DNA of 64,000 bases from Peribacillus frigoritolerans (GTDB taxonomy: Bacteria > Bacillota > Bacilli > Bacillales > DSM-1321): contig NZ_KV440950.1 of NCBI RefSeq assembly GCF_001636405.1, positions 1,449,712-1,513,711 on the forward strand, given 5' to 3'. Below, piece by piece: positions 15,461-25,040 of this stretch. Numbering within the stretch: the first letter of the stretch is position 1; each line of letters begins with the position of its first letter. A model generated the notes under the pieces. It was not told the DNA's origin, ran no database searches, and saw nothing but the letters and a program-made list of their open reading frames with translations. The position numbers were made by a program, and so were the translations under genes.

Positions 15461-15490
15461 AAGCCGACCTTTATTGGTCGGCTTCCTTTA
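15461..15490 (+). terminator. Terminator of yjcZ-like gene, shared with hydrolase
   Basis: AAGCCGACC / GGTCGGCTT perfect stem followed by CCTTTA. It lies between convergent genes and can serve both. Confidence 0.75.
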
Positions 15491-15506
15491 TGCAAACTTA
15501 TTTTAA

Positions 15507-16349
15507 TTATCGTGAAGTAAGCTTTATGACTGAACCGATAATATTATCCCAGTCTTCACTGTGAATTTCATGCCCTGATCCATCAAGAGTCACTAATTCA
15601 GCTTGAGGGATGGCTTTCGCAAGAGCAAGTCCGTGCTCGTATGGCAAGGCTGGATCTTCTGTGCCGTGGATGATGAGGACCGGTACGGAAATCTCACCCA
15701 TTCGATCGAAATATTCATCTCCTCCAGCAAGCATGGCATGATTGAATCTGCTCGGTAGCTGCTTGGCACGGTCTGCTTCTCTTTTTGCCAGTTTATGCAT
15801 TCTTTCCTGTTCATAGGGTTTGGAACCGGCTAATGTTTTCCATCCATCCGCAAGATAAGCGATGACCGTCTCCCGATTTGACCAATCAATGGAAGCGCTT
15901 TTTGCATGATGATCCAATATGCTCTGGTCCATTGGAGGCAGTTTTTCCATCACAGTCCCGAACACGCTTGATGCAATTAGCGTAAGCGTATTTACGCGTT
16001 CCGGATATCTTAAGGCAAGAATCTGGCCGATCATACCGCCTAGGGACATCCCAACGATAGAAGCACGCTCTATGGAATAGGCGTCCAGGACACCCGCGGC
16101 ATCGTCAGCCAAATCCGTTATTGTATAGTTGGAGGTACCGGGTTCATAAACGGTAGACCGTCCCAGATCCCGATGGTCGTAGCGAATCACAAATCTCCCC
16201 GAATCGGCAAGGCGGAGACAGAAATCATCATCCCACCAATCTAATGAAGACATCGCTCCCATGATCAAAAGCACGGCAGGGTCCTTAGGGTTTCCAAAAC
16301 TTTCAGTACATATATCGACTTTATTAATTTTCAGTATCTGTTGACTCAT
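15507..16349 (-). CDS. Alpha/beta hydrolase
   Basis: 280 residues from ATG 16349, behind GGAGG at proper distance; an in-frame start 25 codons earlier lacks a ribosome site. The nucleophile elbow is GMSLGG (S102), the acid is in HGTEDPALPY (about 230-239) and the His in GSGHEIHSEDW near the end. RYDHRDLGRS (about 57-65) is the usual oxyanion-side strand. It resembles the TodF/epoxide-hydrolase-like group with a DHRDxGRS motif, as also in some aclacinomycin-type methylesterases; the substrate cannot be read. It is isolated on its strand. Confidence 0.85.
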   Translation of the reverse strand: MSQQILKINKVDICTESFGNPKDPAVLLIMGAMSSLDWWDDDFCLRLADSGRFVIRYDHRDLGRSTVYEPGTSNYTITDLADDAAGVLDAYSIERASIVGMSLGGMIGQILALRYPERVNTLTLIASSVFGTVMEKLPPMDQSILDHHAKSASIDWSNRETVIAYLADGWKTLAGSKPYEQERMHKLAKREADRAKQLPSRFNHAMLAGGDEYFDRMGEISVPVLIIHGTEDPALPYEHGLALAKAIPQAELVTLDGSGHEIHSEDWDNIIGSVIKLTSR

Positions 16350-16579
16350 GTTTTTTACCTCCGTATTAAATATTATCCAATAGCCGTTACGATGGCGCAG
16401 ATCAATATATACTTTCCGGAGCATGATGATTGGCCTGCGCTTTTCATTATCGCAGTCTAACCCACTTAATAATCATGACGCGGCCTCCTTTTAATAGTGG
16501 TAAAATAGGAGGTATCCCTATATTACTTTAACATGGGGGATATCTTTTCGTCACCAAATTTTCCCACATATCCATACAG

Positions 16580-16628
16580 AAAACCCCGAATACATAGCAC
16601 TTTTTGGTGCCATTTATTCGGGGTTTTT
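16580..16628 (-). terminator. Terminator of the hydroxybutyrate dehydrogenase gene
   Basis: AAAACCCCGAATA / TATTCGGGGTTTTT long stem with U-tracts on both strands. It ends the minus-strand gene starting at 17415. Otherwise 16350-16580 shows no gene. Confidence 0.8.
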
Positions 16629-16638
16629 AACATGCATT

Positions 16639-17415
16639 TTATTGAGCGGTATATCCGCCATCTAATACGACTGCCTGGCCTGTGATGCCCCGAGCTTTGT
16701 CGCTTGCAAGGAAAATGGCGTAGTCGGCAATTTCACTTACATCGAGTAAGCGGTTTTGTGGGACAAGTGGATAGATGACCTCTTCCAAAACGCTTTCTAA
16801 CGGTACCTGTCTTGTTTTTGCCAGGTCCTCCAATTGACCGCGGACGAGAGGCGTGTCTACGTATCCTGGGCAAAGGGCATTGACGGTTATGCCAAAAGAG
16901 GCGCTTTCCAGGGCAGCGACTTTCGTCAAGCCGATTACACCGTGTTTGGCACTATTGTATGCGGCTTTGTTGGCGAATCCAATCAGGCCGTTAATGGAAG
17001 AGATGTTGATGATTCTGCCGAAGCCTTGTTCTTTCATGATTGGCAAAACGTTCTTAATTGAAATGAATGGCGCGGTCAGCATGATTTTGATCATCAGTTC
17101 GAATTTTTCAGTTGGAAACTCTTCAATTGGTGCAACGTGCTGAAGGCCGGCGTTATTGATGAAAATATCGATTCGTCCATATTTGTCTTTAGCTTGTTTG
17201 ATTAGTTGGATAATATCCTCTTCACTTGTTACGTCAGCTTTTAAGCCGATAACCTCCAAGCCGTTGTTCCTTAGGTCCAGAGCAGCTTTTTCAACTGTGT
17301 TTTGATCAAGGTCGGACAAAATGACCTTTGCTCCATTTTCAGCAAATATCTTTCCGATCTCAAAGCCGATTCCTCTAGCAGATCCGGTAATTATCGCCAC
17401 TTTATCTTTAACCAT
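16639..17415 (-). CDS. bdhA: 3-hydroxybutyrate dehydrogenase (SDR)
   Basis: 258 residues, ATG 17415 behind GGAGGAATGT. Classical SDR: TGSARGIG cofactor loop (10-17), NNAG (87-90), catalytic S140, Y153 and K157 (YNSAK), then PGYVDTPLVRGQL, which with LQHVAPIEEF is typical of D-3-hydroxybutyrate dehydrogenases (EC 1.1.1.30). It interconverts D-3-hydroxybutyrate and acetoacetate with NAD. It is divergent from the hbd-thiolase-activator operon; with GntP permease and ScoAB downstream it completes a ketone-body route, like yxjC-scoAB-yxjF of Bacillus subtilis but rearranged. Confidence 0.85.
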   Translation of the reverse strand: MVKDKVAIITGSARGIGFEIGKIFAENGAKVILSDLDQNTVEKAALDLRNNGLEVIGLKADVTSEEDIIQLIKQAKDKYGRIDIFINNAGLQHVAPIEEFPTEKFELMIKIMLTAPFISIKNVLPIMKEQGFGRIINISSINGLIGFANKAAYNSAKHGVIGLTKVAALESASFGITVNALCPGYVDTPLVRGQLEDLAKTRQVPLESVLEEVIYPLVPQNRLLDVSEIADYAIFLASDKARGITGQAVVLDGGYTAQ

Positions 17416-17592
17416 ATTACATTCCTCCAATAAAAAATGTAATGGTCCAAGTCTGTCATTTTATGTCGTGAACAGGGAAGTATTCCGTAGAGTAAATATA
17501 TAAAGGGAAGGTTATAAAAATATGGTTTAGGTTAATGAGTAGAGTCTATCATGATTTTCAAGATAAAAAAAGAATTTTATTTCCCCTTATCG

Positions 17593-17610
17593 TTGGCATG
17601 GATATTGCAT
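17593..17610 (+). promoter_or_regulatory. Sigma-54 promoter of hbd-thiolase-activator operon
   Basis: TTGGCATGGATATTGCAT matches the -24/-12 consensus, with GG at 17595-17596 and GC at 17607-17608, exactly 10 bases between them. It lies 52 bases before the hbd start. Confidence 0.85.
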
Positions 17611-17661
17611 ATATAAAAAGGTGAGTAAATAAAGGTAATTGAAACGGAAAGGGGAAGCTGG

Positions 17662-18609
17662 ATGATTAAAAAAATAGCCATTATCGGTTCAGGTGTAATG
17701 GGTAGTGGGATTGCTCAGTCTTTTGCAGTTAGCGGGTATTTCGTCACCATTAACGATATAAAGGAAGAGCTGTTAAACCTTGCCCAAAATCGAATTTCTG
17801 AGAATCTATCACTGCTCATGGAAGAAGGGGCATTGACTGATCGGGAAAAGCAAGGTGCTTTAGCGAATATTACATACAGCGTGGACTTGGAAGGGGCAGT
17901 AAGGGATGCTGATTTTATCATTGAGGCAATTCCGGAAGTCATCGAGCTGAAATTAAATCTATATCAGCAATTGGAGGAAATAATCAAACCGGATGCAATT
18001 GTTGCTTCAAATACATCCACCTTTCCGATTTCCCAATTGATGGAGAAGGCCTCGTTTGCGGAGCGAATGGTCATCACACATTTCTTTAATCCTGGCCATT
18101 TGGTTCCATTGGTTGAAATTGTTCAGCATGACGAAACGAAGCCGGAAATCGTCAAGACAACCATGGATTTAATGCGTAAAATCGGCAAGTCTCCGATTCT
18201 CTTGAAAAAAGAAATAGCAGGGTTCATTGCCAATCGTCTCCAGACTGCCTTGATGCGTGAAGCCTTTTATCTATTAAAAGAGGGCATTGCCGATGCCGGG
18301 GATATCGATACGGCGATAACGGCTGGACCAGGTTTTCGCTGGGCATTTACCGGGCCGATTGAGATTGCCGATTTTGGCGGACTTGATACATGGCAGCGTG
18401 TTTTCGATAATGTTTCACCGGTATTGGACCAGAGTAAGGAAGCGCCTGATTTGATTCGTGATTTGGTGGCTGAGGGAAAGCTTGGGACGAAGTCGGGAGA
18501 AGGCATTTTTACGTATGAAGAATGTACCGTTTCTCAAAAAATCAATGAGAGGGACCGTAATTTTATTAAACTGGGAAAATTGAAAATGGAGAAGGAGGAA
18601 GTATTATGA
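17662..18609 (+). CDS. 3-hydroxybutyryl-CoA dehydrogenase
   Basis: 315 residues, ATG 17662 behind GGAAAGGGG. The Rossmann loop [11 protein letters not shown] (residues 7-17), ASNTSTFPI and [16 protein letters not shown] with catalytic His, then [13 protein letters not shown] and a C-terminal domain ([21 protein letters not shown]) are those of the 3-hydroxyacyl-CoA dehydrogenase family (EC 1.1.1.157/35). It converts (S)-3-hydroxybutyryl-CoA to acetoacetyl-CoA. The stop overlaps the thiolase start by four bases (ATGA), so the two are translationally coupled. Confidence 0.88.
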   Translation: MIKKIAIIGSGVMGSGIAQSFAVSGYFVTINDIKEELLNLAQNRISENLSLLMEEGALTDREKQGALANITYSVDLEGAVRDADFIIEAIPEVIELKLNLYQQLEEIIKPDAIVASNTSTFPISQLMEKASFAERMVITHFFNPGHLVPLVEIVQHDETKPEIVKTTMDLMRKIGKSPILLKKEIAGFIANRLQTALMREAFYLLKEGIADAGDIDTAITAGPGFRWAFTGPIEIADFGGLDTWQRVFDNVSPVLDQSKEAPDLIRDLVAEGKLGTKSGEGIFTYEECTVSQKINERDRNFIKLGKLKMEKEEVL

Positions 18610-19781
18610 GAGAAGTGGTGATTGTAGGGGCAGCAAGAACACCGGTTGGTGCGTTTGGAGGCAGTCTTGCCAATGTTTCGGCGGTTGACTTGGGAGTTGT
18701 GGCAGCTAAGGAAGCGATTAAGCGGGCAAATATTTCGGCTGACATGATCGATGAGGTATTGGTTGGGAATATTCTATCTGCTGGATTAGGGCAAAATGTG
18801 GCACGTCAGGTTGCGATTCATGCAGGGATTCCGGAAACAACGCCGGCCATGGCCATTAATAAACTTTGCGGATCTGGCCTCCGTACGGTCATAATGGGAG
18901 CGCAATTCATTTCCCTTGGTGATGCGGATGTGATTCTTGCCGGGGGGATTGAAAGCATGAGCAATGCTCCGTATTTACTTCCAAATTATCGTTTTGGACA
19001 GAAAATGGGCAATGCCGAAGCGGTCGATTCAATGACTTATGACGCCTTAACGGATGTTTTTAATCAATATCATATGGGCGTGACTGCGGAGAATATCGCC
19101 GAGCAGTGGGGGATCAGCCGTGAAAAGCAGGATGAATTTGCATTAGAAAGCCAAATGAAGGCTGAAAAGGCGCAGCTTGAAGGACGATTTGCAGAGGAAA
19201 TCGCACCTGTTGAATATAAACGCAGAGGAAAGATGATCTTGGTGGAACAAGATGAACATCCGCGTCATGGGCTGACGATAGACCAGCTAACGAAGCTGCG
19301 TCCTGCATTTAAGGAAAATGGAACGGTTACGGCAGGTAATGCCTCCGGAATCAATGATGGGGGTGCGATGTTAATCCTGATGTCTAAAGAAAAAGCGGAC
19401 GAGCTGGGACTGGAAGCATTAGCGACAATCAAATCATATGCAAACGCCGCGCTTGATCCGAAAATCATGGGATATGGTCCAGTTCCTGCGACAAGGAAAG
19501 CTTTGGCAAAAGCGGGATTGACAATAGATGATATTGAATTGATGGAAGTGAATGAAGCCTTTGCGGCACAGTCACTCGCCGTGCTTAAGGACCTTGAGCT
19601 GAAGCCGGAGAAAGTGAATGTGAATGGCGGGGCGATTGCCCTGGGTCATCCGGTAGGCGCTTCCGGTGCCCGCATCTTAGTGACTTTATTGTATGAAATG
19701 AAGCGCCGGGATGCAAAAACCGGCCTTACCACCTTATGTATCGGCGGCGGACAGGGAACTGCGCTGATTGTGGAACGGTAA
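18606..19781 (+). CDS. Acetyl-CoA acetyltransferase (thiolase)
   Basis: 391 residues, ATG 18606 overlapping the previous stop, ribosome site GAAGGAGGAA. Active-site Cys88 in [17 protein letters not shown] near residue 349 with catalytic His, and C-terminal CIGGGQG with the second Cys. Length is the family norm. It cleaves acetoacetyl-CoA to two acetyl-CoA, fitting the neighbouring dehydrogenases and ScoAB. A second thiolase at 38487 belongs to the lysine operon. Confidence 0.92.
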   Translation: MREVVIVGAARTPVGAFGGSLANVSAVDLGVVAAKEAIKRANISADMIDEVLVGNILSAGLGQNVARQVAIHAGIPETTPAMAINKLCGSGLRTVIMGAQFISLGDADVILAGGIESMSNAPYLLPNYRFGQKMGNAEAVDSMTYDALTDVFNQYHMGVTAENIAEQWGISREKQDEFALESQMKAEKAQLEGRFAEEIAPVEYKRRGKMILVEQDEHPRHGLTIDQLTKLRPAFKENGTVTAGNASGINDGGAMLILMSKEKADELGLEALATIKSYANAALDPKIMGYGPVPATRKALAKAGLTIDDIELMEVNEAFAAQSLAVLKDLELKPEKVNVNGGAIALGHPVGASGARILVTLLYEMKRRDAKTGLTTLCIGGGQGTALIVER

Positions 19782-19845
19782 TGACTTGGCCTCATTTTCC
19801 TATGATATAATGGAGGAAACTTCAGACGGGTTAAGGAGAAGAGGA

Positions 19846-21516
19846 ATGGCCAGCGATAATGAAACTATTCAATTGGAATTAGTGAAAGCGATATTGGAAG
19901 AATTGCCTTTTGGTGTTTTGGTAACGAAAAACGAAAAAGAAATCGTTCTATGCAATCGCGTATTATCCGAGGCTTTTGCCGAGAATCAATTTGATCGGCA
20001 AATACATTTGATTTTAGAAAAAAACCTTGTACCAGCTGTAAATACTCCGATCCGTTTGAATGAGAATAATGGGATTGTCAGAAAAGCCATCATTCAAATG
20101 GGGGATGAGGAGTATCAGAATTACCTCCTGTTATTTACAAATAATAAAAGCGATTTTCTTAATATCGATAATCATGAAGAAATTCTGTTTAAGGATATTA
20201 TCGAGTTTGCCTATGACGGCTTGGTGATGGTCGATACGGAAGGGTATGTCCAAATGCTGAGCCATGCTTATGCGGATTTTCTTGGGGTCGATCAGGAAAG
20301 CTCCATAGGGAAACATGTAACGGAGGTCATTGAAAACACCCGTATGCATGTGGTCGCCAAAACTGGCAAGCAAGAGGTCGCTGAATTACAAAAAATTAAG
20401 GATAATTATATAATTGCGACCCGTTCCCCGATAAGGAAACAAGGCAAGTTAATAGGGGCGGTCGGGAAGATTCTTTTTAAGAATGTCGGGCAATTCACCG
20501 CTCTTTCCAAGCGGATAAATTCACTTGAAGTAGAGCTGAAAAAGTACAAAGGCGATTTTCGCGAGAGAAATAAGGCCTCATATACGTTTGATCATTTGAT
20601 GGGAAGAAGCCCCGCTTTCATGGAAGTGAAAGGTCAGGCCGAAATTGCCGCTAAAAGCGACTCTAATGTATTGATTTTGGGTGAAAGCGGAACAGGTAAG
20701 GAGCTGTTTGCCCATTCCATTCATAATGACAGCAGACGGGCCATGGGTGTGTTTGTCAAAGTGAACTGTGCCGCCATCCCGGCGGAACTGCTGGAGTCAG
20801 AGCTATTTGGCTATGAAGAGGGATCCTTCACTGGTGCAAAAAAAGGCGGAAAAGCGGGTAAGTTCGAAGCAGCTGAAGGCGGTACGATTTTTCTGGATGA
20901 AATCGGTGAGCTGCCACTGCATATGCAGGTGAAGCTGCTCCGTGTTTTACAAGAGAAAGAGATTGAGAGGGTCGGTTCGACGGGAAGTATTCCGATTGAT
21001 GTACGGGTAATCGCTGCAACGAACCGTAATCTGGAGGAAATGGTCTTGAAAGGGGAGTTCCGGCTTGATATGTATTACCGATTGAAGGTCCTGCAAATCC
21101 ATGTCCCTTCCTTAAGGGAGCGACCGGAGGACATTGAAATACTGGTAAATCATCTTGTTGAAAAGTACCAGAATCTCATGAAGAAACGCGTAAAAGGGAT
21201 GAGCGATCAAGCATTGCGCCTGCTTCGTCTTTATAAATGGCCGGGGAATATTCGTGAGTTGGAGAATATCATTGAACGCGCAATGAATATAGTTGAAGAA
21301 GGGGAAATGATATGTTCCAAGCATCTCCCTAAAGAAATAACGGGTCATAAAGAAGCCGTCTCGATCCGCACCTTGGCTGAAGTAATGGATGAAACCGAAC
21401 GGGCGGCGATCGTTTCCTGTTTGGAAATGACTTCAGGCAATAAATCAGAAACGGCAAAGAGACTCGGAGTGAGCCGAACAACACTGTATGAAAAAATGAA
21501 TAAATATGGTTTATGA
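19846..21516 (+). CDS. Sigma-54-dependent PAS activator
   Basis: 556 residues with the start at ATG 19846 after AAGGAGAAGAGG; earlier in-frame starts to 19768 overlap the thiolase gene and have weaker sites. Layout: N-terminal sensor including a PAS-like domain (about 110-215, DGLVMVDTEGYVQM), AAA+ domain with Walker A GESGTGKE (about 278), Walker B GGTIFLDE (about 347), and a Fis-type HTH at the C-terminus (SETAKRLGVSRTTLYEKM). The sigma-54 contact loop reads GSFTGA instead of GAFTGA. As third gene behind a sigma-54 promoter it is probably autoregulated and also activates the GntP-scoAB promoter. Confidence 0.88.
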   Translation: MASDNETIQLELVKAILEELPFGVLVTKNEKEIVLCNRVLSEAFAENQFDRQIHLILEKNLVPAVNTPIRLNENNGIVRKAIIQMGDEEYQNYLLLFTNNKSDFLNIDNHEEILFKDIIEFAYDGLVMVDTEGYVQMLSHAYADFLGVDQESSIGKHVTEVIENTRMHVVAKTGKQEVAELQKIKDNYIIATRSPIRKQGKLIGAVGKILFKNVGQFTALSKRINSLEVELKKYKGDFRERNKASYTFDHLMGRSPAFMEVKGQAEIAAKSDSNVLILGESGTGKELFAHSIHNDSRRAMGVFVKVNCAAIPAELLESELFGYEEGSFTGAKKGGKAGKFEAAEGGTIFLDEIGELPLHMQVKLLRVLQEKEIERVGSTGSIPIDVRVIAATNRNLEEMVLKGEFRLDMYYRLKVLQIHVPSLRERPEDIEILVNHLVEKYQNLMKKRVKGMSDQALRLLRLYKWPGNIRELENIIERAMNIVEEGEMICSKHLPKEITGHKEAVSIRTLAEVMDETERAAIVSCLEMTSGNKSETAKRLGVSRTTLYEKMNKYGL

Positions 21517-21549
21517 TTGAAGAAAGGCCCCTTTTGCCAAAGGGTTCAG

Positions 21550-21597
21550 ACTGCAGGCAAATTCGAAATAAATCGAGTTTGCCTGCAGTTTTTTTAT
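21550..21597 (+). terminator. Terminator of the hbd-thiolase-activator operon
   Basis: ACTGCAGGCAAATTCG pairs with CGAGTTTGCCTGCAGT (one mismatch) and is followed by TTTTTTATTTTT; a very strong hairpin. Confidence 0.85.
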
Positions 21598-21618
21598 TTT
21601 TAAAACGTGCAAGATGCT

Positions 21619-21645
21619 TTCAGAAGTCCGCTCCCTTTCCGCCGA
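21619..21645 (-). repeat. Truncated family B remnant
   Basis: Reverse complement TCGGCGGAAAGGGAGCGGAC plus TTCTGAA equals the right part of family B except one base (ATTTC to ACTTC). Only this end remains. Confidence 0.65.
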
Positions 21646-21744
21646 ATGTAAGCGTATGCCTGAAGTCCCCTCCCCAAGCTTTTACTAGCAAATATTTGCG
21701 TGTGTTAGGAAATCCGTACATAAAACGAAAGGGAATTTAAAAGT

Positions 21745-21762
21745 TGTAAGAAAAGTCTTACA
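21745..21762. promoter_or_regulatory. Inverted repeat upstream of GntP promoter
   Basis: TGTAAGA-4-TCTTACA, perfect, about 115 bases before the -24 element and followed by CTTTTTT. It could be the activator's enhancer site or a weak terminator; both readings fit the sequence. Confidence 0.4.
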
Positions 21763-21874
21763 CTTTTTTGGAGTTTATCTTTGTGTGTACTGAAACCTTT
21801 ACAGTTTTAAGTGATTTTAGGGAAGGAATTGTTTGAAAAAGCTTTAAAAGATGAGATTTTTCCTTGTGTTTAAG

Positions 21875-21892
21875 TTGGCACAATAATTGCAT
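21875..21892 (+). promoter_or_regulatory. Sigma-54 promoter of gntP-scoA-scoB
   Basis: TTGGCACAATAATTGCAT, a perfect -24/-12 match with GG at 21877-21878 and GC at 21889-21890. The 230 bases between it and the permease start hold no gene; this leader contains the word TCTGTCATTTTAT also found upstream of bdhA. Confidence 0.88.
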
Positions 21893-22123
21893 AATTACTT
21901 TAGTGAATGGCCCATCTGTCATTTTATATTGTGTTTCCACGTAAAATGAAAAGGGATTATTGAAAGCGTTCTCAATATTTAGGGGAATCATTCAGCTTGA
22001 CTTGGGGAAGGCAGGCTTGAATGGTAAAAGCGGAAAAATTAAAAATATGGAATTTAGGAGATTACTAGTTCTATTTAACGGCTTCCGAATTATTTGGGGC
22101 AAGGGAGAAAAGGGGGAATTGAA

Positions 22124-23509
22124 TTGGTGATTCAAATTTTAGCCATTGTGGTGGCGCTGGGACTTTTAATCTTTTTAGCCTACCGGGGCTATCCGGTCAT
22201 TATCATAGCGCCGATTGTTACTTTATTGGCGGTCATTTTATCCGGCGGACATTTGCTGCCAAGTTATACAGAGACATATATGACGTTTGCGGCTAACTAT
22301 ATAAAAGCGTTTTTCCCGATATTTTTATTAGGGGCCGTATTTGGAAAGGTCATGGAGATGAGCGGTGCAGCTGCATCCATTGCCAAGACCATCGTAAAAT
22401 CACTAGGCTCGAAGCAGGCTATTCTTGCTGTAGTGCTGGCGTGCTCGGCGCTGACATACGGCGGGGTTTCATTGTTTGTAGTGGCATTCGCCGTTTATCC
22501 ATTTGCAGCGGCAATTTTTAAAGAAGCAGACATTCCAAAAAGACTATTGCCGGGAACGATAGCATTGGGCGCCTTCACATATACGATGGATGCCCTTCCT
22601 GGAACACCTCAGATTCAAAATATCATTCCAACGAATTATTTCGGAACAGATGCGTATGCAGCTCCAATCATGGGGATTATTGGCGCGATCATGGTATTCA
22701 CTGGAGGAATGATCTGGTTAGAGCGTCGCCGTAAACAAGCGGTGGCAAATGGTGAAGGCTACGGGGAAGGACATATAAATGAGCCAGAAAGTGCAGAACA
22801 GCAAAACCTGCCTAACTTTTGGCTGTCCATCGTACCGCTCATCCTTGTCGTAGCGTTTAATTTTGCTTTCAGCCGCAGTGCCATTTCGGTTAAGCACTGG
22901 TATGATGCTTCGATGTTGAAGGAAACTTTCAACATTGCCGATGTAAGCACAGTCACTTCATCCTGGTCTTTGATTGTTGCCTTGGCAATCGGCATCATTG
23001 CAGCGATGCTTCTGAATGTTGGACGCATCAAGGTCAAATTGGCTAGTGGATTAACAGCTGCGGCAATGGGATCATTGCTTGCCATATTCAATCCTGCATC
23101 TGAAGTTGGTTTTGGGAATGTGGTGAAAACACTTCCTGGATTCTCGGTCATTCAAAACTGGGTGTTCAATGCAAGCGGTAATCCGCTCGTATCCGAAGCT
23201 ATTGCCGTCAATGTGCTGGCAGGGATTACCGGATCCGCATCAGGTGGACTTTCGATTGCGCTAGAAGTGATGGGAAGTCACTATTTGCAGGTGGCCCAAA
23301 GTGTCGGAATCACCCCGGAAATGCTTCATCGAATAGCATCCATGGCATCTGGCGGAATGGATACGCTGCCGCATAATGGTGCCGTCATTACCTTGCTTGC
23401 CATTACTGGACTGACACATCGTCAATCTTACAAGGATATTTTTGCGATTACGATTTTGAAAACAGTGACCGTGTTCATCATAGCTTTTGCAACATCACTG
23501 TTTATTTAA
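22124..23509 (+). CDS. GntP family permease (3-hydroxybutyrate type)
   Basis: 461 residues from TTG 22124, seven bases after AAAGGGGG. Twelve or so hydrophobic helices cover the chain; the family motif GAFTYTMDALPGTPQIQNIIP (about residues 155-175) and C-terminal ASGGMDTLPHNGAVITLL are typical of the YxjC/GntP branch next to scoAB in Bacillus. It probably imports 3-hydroxybutyrate or a related short acid. First gene of a sigma-54-driven operon with scoA and scoB. Confidence 0.85.
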   Translation: MVIQILAIVVALGLLIFLAYRGYPVIIIAPIVTLLAVILSGGHLLPSYTETYMTFAANYIKAFFPIFLLGAVFGKVMEMSGAAASIAKTIVKSLGSKQAILAVVLACSALTYGGVSLFVVAFAVYPFAAAIFKEADIPKRLLPGTIALGAFTYTMDALPGTPQIQNIIPTNYFGTDAYAAPIMGIIGAIMVFTGGMIWLERRRKQAVANGEGYGEGHINEPESAEQQNLPNFWLSIVPLILVVAFNFAFSRSAISVKHWYDASMLKETFNIADVSTVTSSWSLIVALAIGIIAAMLLNVGRIKVKLASGLTAAAMGSLLAIFNPASEVGFGNVVKTLPGFSVIQNWVFNASGNPLVSEAIAVNVLAGITGSASGGLSIALEVMGSHYLQVAQSVGITPEMLHRIASMASGGMDTLPHNGAVITLLAITGLTHRQSYKDIFAITILKTVTVFIIAFATSLFI

Positions 23510-23541
23510 TAGAATAGTATTAAGAATGGAGATGATGGAAA

Positions 23542-24237
23542 ATGAGTAAATTATTAACATCTTTTGATAGCGCTATTCAACAAATCGAGGATGGAGCGAC
23601 CATTATCGTAGGCGGGTTCGGATTAAGCGGAATACCAGAGAAACTAATCATTGCTTTGCGTAACAAAGGTGTAAAGGATTTGACGATTGTCAGCAACAAT
23701 TGCGGTGTCGATGACTGGGGTCTGGGTCTATTGCTTGAAAATAAACAAATCAAAAAAATGATCGCTTCTTATGTTGGGGAAAATAAATTATTTGAACAGC
23801 AATTTTTAAGTGGCGAGCTGGAGGTCGAACTAGTTCCCCAAGGAACGCTGGCCGAGCGTTTAAGAGCGGGCGGAGCGGGAATTCCTGCCTTTTATACAGC
23901 TACAGGAGTAGGGACGGAAGTCGCAAAAGGTAAAGAACATAAAGAGTTTGATGGCCGCACATACATTATGGAAAAAGGAATAGTAGGAGATTTTGCCTTT
24001 GTAAAAGCTTGGAAAGCAGATCATTTCGGTAATCTTGTATATCGGAAAACGGCAAGGAATTTTAACCCTGTCGTTGCCACCGCAGGGAAAGTCACGCTTG
24101 TCGAAGTGGAGGAGCTTGTGGGCACAGGGGAGCTCGATCCAGATGAAATTCATACTTCAGGGGTTTATGTACAAAAGGTGCTTGTAGGAAATGACTATGA
24201 AAAACGAATTGAAAGACTTACAACTGCTAACGCATAA
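23542..24237 (+). CDS. scoA: Succinyl-CoA:3-ketoacid CoA-transferase subunit A
   Basis: 231 residues, ATG 23542 behind [24 protein letters not shown] near the N-terminus and [32 protein letters not shown] near the C-terminus mark the alpha subunit of family I CoA-transferases (EC 2.8.3.5). With ScoB it moves CoA from succinyl-CoA to acetoacetate, allowing thiolytic cleavage to acetyl-CoA. Short spacing to scoB, both in the permease operon. Confidence 0.92.
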   Translation: MSKLLTSFDSAIQQIEDGATIIVGGFGLSGIPEKLIIALRNKGVKDLTIVSNNCGVDDWGLGLLLENKQIKKMIASYVGENKLFEQQFLSGELEVELVPQGTLAERLRAGGAGIPAFYTATGVGTEVAKGKEHKEFDGRTYIMEKGIVGDFAFVKAWKADHFGNLVYRKTARNFNPVVATAGKVTLVEVEELVGTGELDPDEIHTSGVYVQKVLVGNDYEKRIERLTTANA

Positions 24238-24253
24238 AAAGGAGGAGTATCGA

Positions 24254-24901
24254 ATGACTAGACAACTAATTTTAGAACGGGCCGTTAAAGAAATCAAAGA
24301 TGGGATGTGTGTGAATTTAGGGATTGGAATGCCGACCTTGATTGCCAACATGATTCCAAATGACTTTAATGTCATGCTTCAATCGGAAAATGGCTTACTC
24401 GGAATCGGGCCTTATCCCCAAAAGGATGAAGTTGATCCGGATTTGATCAATGCAGGAAAGGAAACGGTAACGGCAAAAGCGGGAGCATCATTTTTTGATA
24501 GCGCTGAATCATTCGCAATGATTCGCGGCGGCCACATCGATCTAGCCATTTTAGGCGGGATGGAAGTTTCCGAGAATGGGGACTTGGCAAACTGGATGAT
24601 TCCAGGGAAGATGGTAAAAGGGATGGGAGGAGCGATGGACCTCGTCCAAGGCGCAAAACGAATTGTCGTCATCATGGACCATGTGAACAAGCACGGGGAA
24701 TCCAAAGTGAAAAAAAGCTGTACATTGCCATTGACGGGAGAAAAAGTTGTCCATTGCCTGATTACCGAACTGGCCGTTTTTCAATTTACAGACGCTGGCA
24801 TGGAATTGATTGAATTGCAAAATGGCGTAACACTTGATGAAGTGAAAAGTAAAACAGAGGCTGACTTTACAATAAGCCCCTCTATTGAAATCAAAGCGTA
24901 A
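24254..24901 (+). CDS. scoB: Succinyl-CoA:3-ketoacid CoA-transferase subunit B
   Basis: 215 residues, ATG 24254 behind GGAGGAG; the earlier in-frame ATG at 24191 overlaps scoA without a ribosome site. NLGIGMPTLIAN and SENGLLGIGP carry the catalytic glutamate (E45) that forms the glutamyl-CoA intermediate; GGHIDLAILGGMEVSENGDL and MGGAMDLVQGAK are family blocks. Last gene of the operon, followed by a strong terminator. Confidence 0.92.
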   Translation: MTRQLILERAVKEIKDGMCVNLGIGMPTLIANMIPNDFNVMLQSENGLLGIGPYPQKDEVDPDLINAGKETVTAKAGASFFDSAESFAMIRGGHIDLAILGGMEVSENGDLANWMIPGKMVKGMGGAMDLVQGAKRIVVIMDHVNKHGESKVKKSCTLPLTGEKVVHCLITELAVFQFTDAGMELIELQNGVTLDEVKSKTEADFTISPSIEIKA

Positions 24902-24930
24902 GGTTGAGAGATTAATAAAATAATACATGA

Positions 24931-24981
24931 TTAGACGGCTTTCATTCGCAAACGGGCGAACGGAAGCCGTCTAATTTTTTG
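24931..24981 (+). terminator. Terminator of gntP-scoAB
   Basis: TTAGACGGCTT and GTTCGCC-type inner pairs close to AAGCCGTCTAA, then TTTTTT. Confidence 0.85.
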
Positions 24982-25040
24982 GGGGAAATTCCATTTCTAT
25001 TAATGAAGGAACGACAGGCCTTTTCCCCTCAGTTATCAAT

